NCBI GenBank assembly: GCA_946122785.1
Contig: CAMGYJ010000006.1
Span: forward strand, 310,001 to 374,000
Length of the DNA stretch: 64,000 nt
Reading direction: 5' to 3'
DNA from: Linum tenue
Lineage: Eukaryota; Streptophyta; Magnoliopsida; Malpighiales; Linaceae
The notes below the pieces were generated by a model. The model saw only the letters and a program-made list of their open reading frames with translations, ran no database searches and had not been told where the DNA came from. Made by a program: the position numbers and the translations under genes. Shown in pieces: positions 27,231 to 39,500 of the stretch (the first letter of the stretch is position 1; every line of letters begins with the position of its first letter).

Positions 27231-29908
27231 ATTAAGAAAATGTCATTCGATAATAAATGGGCCAAAATTGGTGCTTATTGGACTTATCATCCGTGGTGAA
27301 TAGGATCAATAGACTTCATTATCGTTGGAGAATAGCCTCGGCCTGATTCCGTGATATGTAGCCTCCAGAATCGAAAGAAAATGTCACTTCGGGAAAATCA
27401 CCCCAAATCTGTGATGGTACCCCTTCGCAATCTGCCAAATATTGACCCGGAATAAATCCGCCAAAATCGGTGCATAATGGACTTAATCATCGTTGAAGAG
27501 TAGTCTCAGGCCGAATCCGTGACCTGTAGCCTTCAAAATCCAAAGAAAATTACCTTTCGACGCACATAAAATTACGAAAATGTCATCCGATAATAAATTG
27601 GCCCAAATCAGTGCTTAATGGACTTATCATCCTTGGAGAATAGGATTAATAGACTTCATTATCGGTGGAGAATAGCTTCGGCCTGATTCCGTGATCTGTA
27701 GCCTCCAGAATCGAAAGAAAATGGCATTTCGGGAAAATCGACATAAATCTGTGATGGTACCCCTTTGCAATCTGCCAAAAATTGACCCGGAATAAATCCG
27801 CCTAATCCGTGCTTAATGGACTTAATCATCGTTGAAGAATAGTCTCAGGCCGAATCCGTGACCTGTAGCCTTCAAAATCCATAGAAAATGGGCTTTCTAC
27901 GCCCACAAAATTACGAAAATGTCATCCGATAATAAATTGGCCCAAATCGGTGCTTAATGGACTTATCATTCGTGGAGAATAGGAACAATAAACTTCATTA
28001 TCGATGGAGAATAGCCTCGGCCTGATTCCGTTATCTGTAGCCTCAAGAATCGAAAGAAAATGGCATTTCAGGAAAATCGCCCAAAATCTGTGATGGTACC
28101 GATTTGCAATCTGCCAAAAATTGACCCGTAATAAATACGCCCAAATCGGTGTTTAATGGACTTAACCATCGTTGAAGAAAAGTCTCAGGCCGAATCCGTG
28201 ACCTGTAGCCTTCAAAATCCAAAGAAAATGGCCTTTCGACGCCCACAAAATTACGAAAATGCCATCTGATAATAAGTTGGCCCAAATCAGTGCTTAATGG
28301 ACTTATCATCCATGGAGAATAGGATCAATAGACTTCATTATCGGTGGAGAATAGCCTCGGCCTGATTCCGTGATCTGTAGCCTCCAGAATCGAAAGAAAA
28401 TGGCATTTCGGGAAAATCGCCCAAAATATATGATGGTACCCCTTTGCAATATGCCAAAATTTGACCCGGAATAAATCCGCCCAAATCGGTGCTTAATGGA
28501 CTTAATCATCATTGAAGAATAGTCACAGGGCGAATCCGTGACCTGTAGCCTTCAAAATCCAAAGAAAATGGCTTTTCGACGCCCAAAAAATTACGAAAAT
28601 GCCATCCGAAAATAAATCTGCCCAAATCGGTGCTTAATAGACTTATCATCGGTGGAGAATAGGATCAATAGACTTCATTATCGGTGGAGAATAGCCTCGG
28701 CCTAATTCCTTGATCTGTAGCATCCAAAATCGAAAAAATGGCATTTCGGGAAAATCGCCCACAATCTGTGATGGTACCCATTTGCAATCTGCCAAAAATT
28801 GACCCGGAATAAATCCGCCCAAATCGGTGCTTAATGGACTTAATCATCGTTGAAGAATAGTCTCAGGCAGAATCCGTGACCTGTAGCTTTCAAAATCCAA
28901 AGAAAATGGCCTTTCGATGCCCAGAAAATTACGAAAATGCCATCCGATAATAAATTGGCCCAAATCGGTGCTTAATGGACTTATCATCCGTGGAGAATAG
29001 GATCAATAGACTTCATTATCGGTGAAGAATAGCCTCGGCCTGATTCCGTGATCTGTAGCCTCCAGAATCGAAAGAAAATGGCATTTCGGAAAAATCGCCC
29101 AAAATCTGTGATGGTACCCCTTTGCAATCTGCCAAAAATTGACCCGGAATAACTCCTCCTAAATCGGTGCGTAATGGACTTAATCATCGTTGAAGAATAG
29201 CCTCAGGCTGAATCCGTGATCTGTAGCCTTAGAAATCCAAAAAAAATGGCCTTTCGCCGCCCAAAAATTACCAAAATGTCATTCGAAAATAAATTGGCTC
29301 AAATCGGTGCTTCATGGACTTATCATCCGTGGAGAATAGGATCAATAGACTTCATTATCGGTCGAGAATAGCCTCGGTTTGATTCCGTGATCTGCTGCCT
29401 CCAGAATCGAAAGAAAATGACATTTTGGAAAAATCGCCCGAAATATGTGATGGTACCCCTTTGGAATCTGCCAAAAATTGACCCGGAATAAATTCACCCA
29501 AATCGGTGCTTAGGGACTTAATCATCATTGAAGAATAGCCTCAGACCGAATCCGTGATCTATAGCCTTCAAAATTCAAAGAAAATGGTCTTTCGACATCC
29601 AAAAAAAATTACAAAAATGTTATCCGAAAATAAATTGGCCCAAATCGATGCTTAATGAACTTATCATTCGTGAAGAATAGGATCAATAGACTTTGTTATC
29701 GGTGGAGAATAGACTCGGCCTGATTCCGTGATTTGCAGCCTATAGAATCGAAAGAAAATGGTATTTTGAAAAAATCGCCCGAAATCTGTAATGGTAACCC
29801 TTTAAAATCTGTAAAAAATTGACCCGAAATAAATCCGCCCAAATCGATGCTTAATGGACTTAATCATCGTTGAAGAATTGCCTCAGATCGAATCCGTGAT
29901 CTGTAGCA

Positions 29909-30344
29909 TACACCTTGGTGACATCGAGACGTGGAGTAGGGATCAGGTGTCTAAAAATATATCACAGTGTATGTCATTTCGTAAATTATGATTACGATTA
30001 TATCTTCGTTGTACCATATTTTCTTTTATGGTTAAATCAAATATTATTAGGCACCAAACCAACTTCCTTTTGAACCAAGTACAATCATCAAAGGAGAGGA
30101 CAGCTCCACAAGAGCAGTCCCTAAAGAGGAATGAAAACAAAATCCAATACATGTATTTAACAAACAAATAAACAAGCAAAACTATTTAAGTATTCTTCAC
30201 CATCCCAACTCCCAACGTATTAAGGCTCATCTGAAGCTCCTGGTTGCTCATTGCTTTGCCTCAAACTACACTCTGCATACCTGGACAGGGCACCGAACTG
30301 GCTTCAATCTGATATATATATTTCTTCCGCCTGCGGTTTCACGT
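29909..30344. other. Unique spacer between satellite edge and YKT61 stop; contains the YKT61 3' UTR
   Basis: This AT-rich unique sequence has no satellite homology. Because YKT61 is read on the minus strand and ends at 30,345, most of this stretch is expected to be its 3' UTR and terminator region. I cannot place the poly(A) site exactly. No other gene is visible. Confidence 0.6.
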
Positions 30345-32889
30345 TTAGAGTATGGTACAACATGAGTTGGTTTTCTTGGCCTGCTTGTAGAACATCTGCC
30401 CATATCGAAGAGAGAAGGATATAATATGTCAGGAACCTACTATCGCGATAGGCAATAAGTATATGCAAGAAGCTAATTCGACATTCAACTGAGACGAGAG
30501 GGCACATCAGTTTCCTGGTTTCCCATGAAATGTTGTATGCCTTGAAAAGTTAACACTAAAGACCAAGTTTTGGGTTTGTTATGTGTGAAGGTTTATATGA
30601 CTGAAAAGCATATGGGATGCAGTTTACTAGGTACATGTTTACCTGAGATGCAGCACTGAGATCTGAACTTTTTTCAACTAAACTGTCCAGCTTTTCACCT
30701 CGGGCGAGGACACTGTCGATTGTTTTGTGCTGTAACGAAAACAACAATGATATGAACTATTTAAGAGAGCACGGATAAGCAGGTATGTAACAAATTCAGT
30801 TGCGATTCCACATAGAGGAGTTCAGAAATAAATGCAGGCCGCTCCTAGGAAAAGCAGAAGATGATATGTTGCTTAGTTGCATAATAAGATCGGAAGAGGG
30901 ATGCAAATTTATTTGAAAGGCATATCTGAACAAAATCACTGTATCAGGAGGAGAAGCCAAGCCCCTAAATGGAACCACATTGATGCCATCTTACAGAGAA
31001 GCTTTGGACACATTCTCTACCCGTAGGGGAACTCAGTTTCATCTACCAGAGAAAACAACTACAAACCGGCCCAGCTAGTACTTCCATCCCAAGTAGGTAG
31101 AACTGTAGAAGAGAAAGTAGAACCTATGCAACTCACTTAACACTCCTCCAGGAGACCAGGACACAACTAAAATCCACTCACCAAATCATCTCCGAGCAAT
31201 TAATATGCAATAACCTCTAAAATGCAGGAATAAGGATATAAACCTCCCACCAGCAGGCAAGTTAGAATACAATAGTTGCAACTTGCAGGCCACAGGGCAT
31301 TTTGTTTAGACGAACACTTATGATACCACAACAAGGAAGAGGAAAGAAATTTAGGATGGGGATAGGAGTGCACTCACTAGTACAATTTTCGTCTCATCCA
31401 AGTCCCTCTGAATTTTCAACAACTTGTCAGCCTCAGCAGGATCCTGAAATTATCCATATATCATGCAAGAAACAAGAGAAGTCAGACATTCCTACAACAA
31501 ATTCCACATATCAGTGAAGCCATAAGCATGCTTCAGAGGCTCAAAAGTACAGTACAATGTAAAGAACAACACTTATTGAGTCTGGGAAGAAGGTACAGTT
31601 ACCTGGAACCTAACCAAAGCGTCATTCAAGTATTGCCAAGTCTCGGTGCTATCTGTCTGTGCTGTCCTCCATGACTCGCCGAAATTCTTTTGATACTCAT
31701 CAACCACCTTAAAACAAGTAAATTTATCGTGTTATAGTGCAACCACAAACTAAAGAGTGCGTCAACTACACGACACCACATAAAAGTTTAAGAGCCAAAC
31801 ACAATCACCCACCTTCCTACGTAGGATGGTGAGAAGAAACTAGAAAGAGACAATCGCGTGACAAACCTAGCCAACAAAATTAATAAAATTCATAATCTTT
31901 TCAAAGCAAATCTAAGGGTGCTTGAGACAGATCCACACGAATGCTAACCACACAATACTTTACACCCGAGGGAAGACCTAATTTTGCCATAAAAACCAGG
32001 CAGCATGTCGCATCTCTCAACTAGAACTATAAAAGAGACACAGAACCTGAGATAACTAATTGGTCTCCAACTCTGCCTCTGCCACAGAAATGGTAATGTT
32101 AATATACCTGGTTAAGAAGGGAAAATGAACTACGAACGGGATAGTGATCATCCATGAATCCCACAGCACAAAGTCCATTCCTGTTGTATGCGTGGACCTT
32201 ATACTCTGCAACCAACCAAATAACTCTTTACCAAACGCAAGGATAAGAAAGAAGGCCAATTTCATCTAAGAAACAACCGTGCAAGATCATAATTGGGCAG
32301 AATTAACCCATAGAAGCGTCGCATCTATAAATTCCCTTGGATTAAGAAATCTACAAACACCTCAACCAGTTCATAAATTCGAAGCTCTATCATAATCCCG
32401 CACAGGAAAAATAATCCGACGAGTTTAAATAAATATCAATCGAATCCCGTGTCTCCCGAAGGATCATAGTACGGGCGTTCATCTAACATGGGCGAAGCAT
32501 TAAAGGAGACGGAAAGAGCTAAAACCACAGGTAAGGACATTGGCTTGATCACAACCAATCCTCAAATTTAACCTCATCAGCGACACCGATCCTTGCGATC
32601 AAAATTGAAAACCAAAAACCTAAAACTGAAATTCGCAAAAAAAGTGAGGAGACGATACACAGCAAAGGACGCTGAGTAGGAGATTCGAGATCCTACCTTC
32701 GTGCTGAACGGACTGACGCTGGCCGGACGGGGTGCGCTTGGCGACGGTCCGGCCGACGAAGACGATGAATTGCCTGATGCTGGGCCTCTGGAAGTATCCA
32801 AAATGGGTGACGTCGGAGGCGTTCGCTAAGATGATCGGATCCGACGAATCCGAGTCGCACTTCAACACCAAAAGCGCCGTGATCTTCAT
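30345..32889 (-). CDS. YKT61: R-SNARE YKT6 (YKT61-like), 6 coding exons, 199 aa
   Basis: YKT6 is a lipid-anchored R-SNARE that acts in fusion of ER-Golgi, endosomal and vacuolar membranes. Coding exons on the minus strand are 32889-32697, 32205-32108, 31707-31603, 31443-31378, 30729-30643 and 30395-30345. All introns are GT-AG and the frame closes to 199 aa, the usual YKT6 length. The N-terminal longin domain (about 1-130) opens [11 protein letters not shown]. The SNARE motif (about 136-195) contains [19 protein letters not shown] with the zero-layer arginine at R164. The protein ends CCTIL (195-199): an upstream palmitoylatable cysteine and a CaaX cysteine, as in the family. The start is the first ATG in frame with the longin domain. 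The gene ends 437 bp from a large satellite array and looks intact. Family assignment is very secure; the numbering of paralogues is by resemblance only. Confidence 0.96.
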
Positions 32890-33333
32890 CTCTCCCTCCG
32901 CCGGCGTTGTTGGTCTCCGAAGGTTGATGATCCCCTCCTCCCTTTTACTTCCTCTCTCTAGAAATCAAACAACAGAAACTTCGCGTTCCTCTCTCTAGAG
33001 CATTTCGTCAAATTTCTGTTGCCTTTCCTTCTCGTTTTTCGTCCAACGACGGTCGGTTTGTTTCCATTTCCTTCTATTTGAGAGTTGAGCGGGAGGGATC
33101 AGGTGCGGCCGAATCTAGCCTTGCCACTTGCCAGTGCTGCTTAGCTGGATGGCTCTGATTGGCGGAACTGCGAATAATATGTTTATTCTTTAATCTTTCT
33201 CGTCAAACCAAGCAAGGCCTACGACAGTGCCCTATGGGCCCAGACCAATTGGTGCGGTGGGCCAACAGAATTTATACCCACTCTCATCTTCATTAGTATA
33301 ATTAGTAAATACTCCGTTTAATACACGTATATG
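32890..33333. other. 5' region of YKT61, no further gene seen
   Basis: The first ~120 bp upstream of the YKT61 ATG is pyrimidine-rich in the gene's orientation, with CT-rich runs typical of plant 5' leaders. The rest is unremarkable AT-rich spacer up to the hAT-like element. I could not pick a convincing TATA box. Confidence 0.4.
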
Positions 33334-33989
33334 TAGGGGTGGGTACGTGGGTGGTTAATCCGCGGATTGATATCGATCCACCTACAAATAACCCGACCTG
33401 CACGTAGTGGGTGATTGATATGGGTGGATTGTAGATTGGTAAATCTCCCAACGGCACTTATGTGGGTGGATTGCGGGTCACCCATATGACCCACATCCTA
33501 TTTTTACATGAAAAAATGTTGTTTCTTATAGTATCGAATATTCATCATATTTTCCAACTGCACTACAGTCTGACCATATACTTCAAAAGGTGAAGAATAA
33601 ATAATTGTTTTGACTACTTTTATTGGTCATTGTGCTGTGCAATATCCATTAGATATTGGATATTGGTATGCATATTATTGTTAATAATCATTAAATATTG
33701 GGATGCAAACTATAAATTATTAATTGTATCAAAATCACAAATTATTGATACAGTCTTACTAATTTTACTATGAACTTATTATAAATGGTAGTCAACTTTC
33801 TTAATAGCTAGTTGGAGAATTGCTTTTGGGGGTTGACCCACGACCCAACTGCACTCATCCGCCACCCACCCAACCCAACCCGCAGAAGTATGTGAGTGGA
33901 TTGCGGGTCACAATTATTTCAACCCGCTAGTAAGCTGGTGGGTCAATTTGAGACCAAAATCCACCCAACCCGCCCATTGCCCACCCCTA
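33334..33989. mobile_element. Non-autonomous hAT-like element
   Basis: A 656-bp element begins TAGGGGTGGG and ends with its complement CCCACCCCTA, the typical plant hAT end. The flanks carry an 8-bp target duplication with one mismatch: CGTATATG at 33326-33333 and CGCATATG at 33990-33997. Subterminal regions are rich in GGGTGG/CCACCC words in both orientations. No transposase frame is present. A short plus-strand frame from 33,896 starts inside the element and crosses its end, and is not a gene. Confidence 0.85.
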
Positions 33990-34394
33990 CGCATATGTAC
34001 TCGTACATATTTTATCCGTTTAAAACTTCCGTATCCGTATTATTGTCAAGCTGTTTCATTTTTCCCTTTCATTTGATGGCTCCCATACTAAACACGTATG
34101 AAACCCGTATAATACGTTTATTATCCGTATTTTATGAATTAAATTATTAACTTTACTATTATTTATATATTTATTTATTTTTAAAACGATTAATTTTATA
34201 TCTTTATGACTATTAACGTACTATGAAACGTAACTATGGCTTAGAGATGAAGTATAATACCCATACGTATTTTTTACGTAACTTTCCCGTACCGTATTTT
34301 ACTAACTATGTTCATTAGAACTAATGGTGTTAATTTATACCCACTTCCGTCTTCATAGAATGAAATGAGAGGCCACATGGATAACGTCAAGATC
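33990..34394. other. AT-rich spacer
   Basis: This stretch is AT-rich with repeated words of the type CGTATTTTA and GTATNNNTATTA. It may be remains of old elements. No gene or clear repeat boundary is visible. Confidence 0.4.
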
Positions 34395-34838
34395 CAACTC
34401 ATATAATTAGTATTCACTTAATCAATTCCACAATCAAACCAATTAGTATTCACCTATAAAAAAATTCAACTAGTATTCAAGATTTGTTGACTGATACCCA
34501 CCATGAAATCAATTATTATTCCACATTCACGAACTAATATCCAAACAACACAAAATAGTATCCATGCATCACATAACTAGTATTCAGCAAATCAATTGTG
34601 AACTAATATCTAAAATCAACTAGTATTCAAGGTTCCCTAAATGATATCCAACATGAAACAATAGGTAATCCACATTCACGAACTGATATCCATACAACAC
34701 AGAAGAGTATCCATACCGTGGGAGACCTAGTATTCAACCAAACAATTACGAACTAATATCCACACTCAAAACAACTAGTGTTCACGTTTGCTAAATAATA
34801 TCCAATATGAAAACAATATGTGTTCCACATTCACGAAG
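34395..34838. repeat. ~150-bp tandem repeat, about three diverged copies
   Basis: The anchor CCACATTCACGAA occurs at 34,521, 34,670 and 34,825, giving unit lengths of 149 and 155 bp. Upstream text from about 34,395 is a further partial unit. Each unit itself alternates short words such as ACTAGTATTCA and ACTAATATCCA about every 25-30 bp, so a smaller ancestral repeat is likely. The copies are diverged. The array ends in a GA-rich run just after 34,838. Confidence 0.7.
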
Positions 34839-35093
34839 AGAGAGAAGCAGGAGTGAGAGGGGATGGGTGAGTGGGTAGCATTAAATACTCTCTTCCCAAT
34901 AATAAGAACATTATTCTAATTCGTTATGATTCACATATTCGAACCAAACCGAGTGAAACCGGACTAAATTGACGACCCATTAACCCTTCGTTAACCCGTT
35001 CGACCAGATCAACCGGCTAAACCAGATTGACAATACTATTGTCTCATCTTCATTTTCAGATCGAGAGAAGCGTCTTTGAAACTATAGGGGTTC

Positions 35094-36230
35094 TGTCACG
35101 ACCCGGAATGTCGTGACCGTGTTGATCGTCTGAAAAACGTTGCCATCTGATTGTCTTGCCACAAGAGGGATAAAGGGGGCGACCTTAGCGATAAATCGTT
35201 GTCTGCCTGTGCATCGTTCTGGTCGAGTCAGGATGTGGCTATGACGGGGATCGTTGCAAGCGAAGGCAGTACTGGTCGGAGGCTATTGTCGTCTCCCTAA
35301 TGAGCCCAAGGCAGGGCTAAACCAGTTGGCATCCGTATGCGGAGAGGCTGGTCTTGAGAAATGAGTGCACCACCCGCACGAGCTTCGGAAGTCTATGTCC
35401 GTGACAAGTGGTATCAGAGTCTGGTTAGGCTGAAGAGCCTAGTTCCTCTCTCAGTACGGCGTAGGTCAAGTATGGACCGACCCTATGCTAGAATGAGAGG
35501 CGGTACTGGGTGTGCATCAGGCTGTCCGGACGCAGATACACATGTGTTGCGTCGTTGTGGTAGACCTCGACAGGTTGGAGAGAAACAACGGTTGAGAATG
35601 TCGTTCAACCGAGGAATTAACACTAGCAAGAGCGTAAGGTGAAGGTCGATTGAGGTACAAACGCTAAGAGAAGCGTGGGGTGAAGGTCGACTGAGGTACT
35701 AGCACAACAGAAGCGAAGAGTGAAGGTTGATGTCGAGGGGCGAAGCGGTATGTGCGAGTGGCACAGCAGGCTAGCGCGAGAGATGCGATCGGAGCCTGTC
35801 CATTAGAGGATGGTATCGTATGCGAAGGCTCACAATCGGTTCGAGTGTTGCAATACATGATGCGGAGAGAAGTATTCTTCACCAGCATGAGGACGTGCTG
35901 CATTATGAGTGGTGGAGAATGTCACAACCCGGAATGTCGTGACCGTGTTGATCGTCTGAAGAACGCTGCCATCTGGTTGTCTTGCCACAAGAGGGGTAAA
36001 GGGGACGACATTATCGATAAGGCGTTGTCTGCCTGTGCATCGTTCTGGCCGAGTTAGGATGTGACTATGACGGAGATCGTTGCAAGCGAAGACACAACTG
36101 GTCGGAGACTATTGCCATCTCCCTGATGAGCTCAAGGCAGGGCGAAACCAGTTGGCATGAGTATGCGAAAAGGCTGATCTTAAGAAATGAGTGCATTTCA
36201 AGACGACTTCAAAAGTCTATGTACGTGACA
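35094..36230 (+). mobile_element. TRIM-type non-autonomous LTR retrotransposon, complete
   Basis: Two direct repeats, 35094-35406 (313 bp) and 35920-36230 (311 bp), begin TGTCAC and end GTGACA, so they have the LTR ends TG...CA. Immediately after the left LTR (35409-35419) is TGGTATCAGAG, the standard primer-binding site for initiator methionine tRNA. A purine-rich GTGGTGGAGAA precedes the right LTR and serves as polypurine tract. A 4-bp direct repeat GTTC flanks the element (35090-35093, 36231-36234). The 513-bp interior has no gag or pol and contains about three ~41-bp imperfect repeats built on GGTGAAGGTCGA (around 35,630-35,740). LTRs differ at many sites, so the insertion is not recent. 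The size fits TRIM/SMART elements. Confidence 0.9.
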
Positions 36231-36535
36231 GTTCCCCTCTCCGTTGCAGCCATGACAGCAGCTAGTTTGATTTTCCGCTTCTCCTTCTCGCTTTTTCCCC
36301 CTTCTGCCCAATTAAAGGCAAAAATGTGAGCCTCCTACAGTCAAGCTCCATCAATTTTTCACATTTTTTTTCAAAAACTGTAGTGCAAAAGGAAACACAA
36401 TTGGAGAAAACGTCCTTTCACTGAAATTAGTTTCCTAATTAGAAATGTTTGATTATGGTTGCCAATTCTCATTTACAGCGGGGAGGAAACCACAAGTCAT
36501 TGTGAGAGAGAAACATGATTTCGGAGTCTGTTCGT
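36231..36535. other. 3' flank of the first GDPDL gene
   Basis: This short spacer lies between the TRIM element and the GDPDL stop codon, and is probably that gene's 3' UTR. It contains runs of T and A but no identifiable gene. Confidence 0.45.
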
Positions 36536-39500
36536 TTAAGAACCCCAATTGTGTCCCGCAGTGAGAAAGCAGAGCAACGCCACGGCAACGGCGACGGCGG
36601 GGGCTGTCGATTGGAGTCCGGCAGCTGCAGAAGAAGATGAAGTGGATGCTTCCTGCTTCTGCTTCGAAGGAGGGTCTTTCGGTTTGGCTACTTCGGGCAA
36701 CGGTGAGTCGACGACATCTTGAACGGTGAGAGCTGGTTTTGGAGGATCTGCTGGTGCTGCGCGAGTTTCGTTCAAGAGACTTCCAGGCCTGGCCGGGAGG
36801 ATGATATAGCTGCGGTTGATATCTGAGCATGGGTTTCCTGGATCCATTCAAAACATATTAGACCGCGCGATGGTGGTGTGTTAGTATGTGGTATAAGATT
36901 CATTATTGAAAACCTACGGCGTGCGGGCAGATGCCAGAGTATCAGAGAGAGACACTTACTTTGGTATCTGCTCGCGGTCTTTGGGTACTCTGTGACGAAC
37001 CCGTCGACTCCGACCGTGTGCGTGTACGTCGCGATCTCGACCGTCGGGTCGGCGAAGTAATCGAACGCTAGCGTGATGTACTCGTTGTTGAGGGTGGAGA
37101 CGAAGACCGTCAGGTTCGCGCTATGCAATGTCTCGACGATCGGGGTTTCCACCGTCGTGAAGCCCTGCGGGTTGGTGGGGAGGATGGAGTATCTCGTCAA
37201 GGTGACCCCATCGGCATTCTTCTTGATTTCCTCTACGGCGGCCTTGTTCACGGAGCTGATTTCTTCCTTGATGGAGAGAATCCTTTTGTAGGATGGGAAG
37301 TTCTTGAATTTGGCCAGCACGGACGTGTCGTCGGATTGAATGAAGACCTGCGGACCGGACTTCTTGTCGTACTGTGCCTTGGTTAAGGCCGCGGTGACCG
37401 TGGTGACGAGATCTAGACCTTTCGACGCAAGGTATGGCGCATTCTGCAGTAAGAATTGGCCGAAATCGTAAAATCGTAAGATTTTGAATGCTACACACAA
37501 AAAAAAAAAGACTTATCATAATGTGGTGAACTTACATCCAGGCTGATCAGAATGCCGGTAACAGATTTCGATCGGGCGAACTCCAAGAACTGAGCAAGGG
37601 TTACAAACTTGCCCTTGTTTCGGAACAGAGGGTTTCTCTTCAGGCCTGTGCTTTTCTCGTAAGGGGTCGACAATTGAGCTGTGACAAACGCAAAGAATGG
37701 ATCATTTATGGTTAGTTTAGAAAAGCTCGAGACTAATGAACAATGTCAATGGCTTTTTTTTTTTTTACGCTGTAACGTCTGAATCTCGTCCCACGACAAG
37801 GCGAAAGAGAAGATGCCCGATTCCTCTTGGATTTCTTTGACATCGGTGATGCGATCCACGAAGATGGTTGCTGCGGTTGTGCTTGCAGTGAGGTCTGGAG
37901 AAATCATACAGAAAGCGACTCCATCTTGCGACATTTGAACGCTGCAATCGATTACATCCGCACCATCGTCCACCGCTCGCTTGTACGCGAGGTCGGTGCT
38001 CGGAGCGTAGACTCCGTAGGCTCCTCCTCGTGTTATGATCAGAGGTTGGCCTGCCATGGCGATGAGATGTGTATATATGGTTGGTTCAGTTTTTTTTCTT
38101 TTCTTGCAGAATTGTGTGCATAATTGAGCTATTTGATTTTTGGGTATGGTTAGGTTACAGGGGAGGAGATATCTCTCACCTTGTTTCGACCGGTTCTCGC
38201 GTAACGGTCCAAAACACACTGTGTCACGTTCCAAAAAAAAATGTTCAAAATTTATATGTGAGGAGGTCTACTCGTGCGCGTTCCTAATCCGAATGTCTTT
38301 TCGGATTATGCACACGCTTGCGCGAGTAGACCCAAATGTGACAAAAAAAAATTAATGAAAACAATGGATAAATTGACATAATGTAGATACAGGGGGATCA
38401 GTCTTACTGATGGCATCCGTCGCGGTCGGCGGGAAGTCGGTGATAAGTCCGTCGACGGAGAACTGGCCGTTGCTGATGAAGTTGAGATACTCTGCCATCG
38501 GATCGTAGCTGTAGTTGTAGACGAGCACATTGTCATTTGCGAAGCCGGAAGCGTAAACCTCGAGACCAAGTTTATGAGCGTCGGTCACCAGAGTCGTCGG
38601 CTGTGCGACCAAGTAGTTGGATTTGTCGACCGGCCAAATGTAGTCCTTCGGGACGACGATTCCGGCCACGATCGGCTTCAACGCGGCCAGGTCCGACGCG
38701 ATCGAACCGTACGTCTTTTTGGTCGTGGGCTCGACGGCGTCCTTGCCGTGGAAGGCGAAGTAGAGCTTCAGCCCAGCCGGGAGCTTTCTGTCACTCATTG
38801 CTTTCAAGAAACCGATCTCCGGCGAGGAGAGGCAATGTTTGCTGGTGAGCGGGACTTGGCGAATGAAATCCTCCATGTTCATCTTGTGTTCTGAGAAGAA
38901 TTGAACATACTAAAAGAAAAAAAAAATAGAGGTGAATCAGTTGTTTAACAAGTCAAACAAATTTGAAATTCTCCGTGCCGAATTGTTTCATCCAAATTTT
39001 ATGATGTCAAATGGATCAGTTTCGCCAGCTTATCTCAAAACAAAACAATTAGGTCACATTGATCCGTTGGAATTCCTCATCCAATACGACCCTTTCAAAT
39101 TTCATGCAAACAAAAGACTCATTCGCGAGACCATACCGGAACATTGATCCACAAAAGAGGCATCTTGAACTGGCTCTCGCCTTCGAATGGCATAATACTG
39201 TAGCCGTCAAAAGCATCTGATCGAGTCATGATGCGTTGAACCCCTGCAGGACGGTAAAAAGAGGAGAAACGAAGCAAATTTATCAAACCGGCGATTACAG
39301 AATAAAAAGATGTGTTACATATGCATCAGGGCCATCCAATCGATCCTAGAGGCCCCGTACCATATAAAAGATGTGACCAATTTTTTTTTAATATTCAATA
39401 AATATTCTTTTTAGCTATTCAATTCGAAATCTTCTTATAAAACATAATTTTCAGGCTAATTTCACTAAGAAGTCCGAACTATTCAAAAAGCGTCATTTGT

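Larger units (their letters stand above)
7828..29908. repeat. 340-bp composite satellite array, right segment
   Basis: This continues the same 340-bp satellite, with about 65 monomers. Variants are shared between distant monomers in blocks, showing segmental and higher-order duplication (separate entries). Zones differ in style. From about 7.8 to 21.7 kb the monomers are a mixture of variants. From about 21.7 to 27.2 kb they are nearly uniform and share the diagnostic change TGGTATTTCATGAAAATCGCC. From about 28.5 kb onward they accumulate substitutions and small deletions. The last recognisable satellite text is CCGTGATCTGTAGCA ending near 29,908, after which unique sequence begins. I see no gene and no other inserted element inside. 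Confidence 0.96.

Noticed and set aside
65..29187. Dozens of conserved 60-80-codon minus-strand frames repeating every 340 bp, resembling a tandem peptide-gene family
   Set aside because: They all lie at the same position in the satellite monomer, and 340 is not a multiple of 3, so there is no continuous reading across monomers. Conservation matches that of the non-coding parts, many copies carry frame-breaking indels, and no promoter or splice context is visible.
1..29908. CRISPR-like array
   Set aside because: Repeats abut each other without unique spacers, the unit is 340 bp and the context is a plant nuclear genome.
33896..34150. 84-codon plus-strand frame
   Set aside because: It straddles the end of the hAT-like element and has no recognisable sequence.
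35094..36230. Cassandra-type TRIM with embedded 5S RNA
   Set aside because: The LTRs contain no sequence resembling the 5S rRNA A and C boxes.
36453..36851. 132-codon minus frame overlapping the GDPDL copy 1 last exon
   Set aside because: It is in another phase from the spliced GDPDL frame, which encodes the expected conserved tail and GPI signal.
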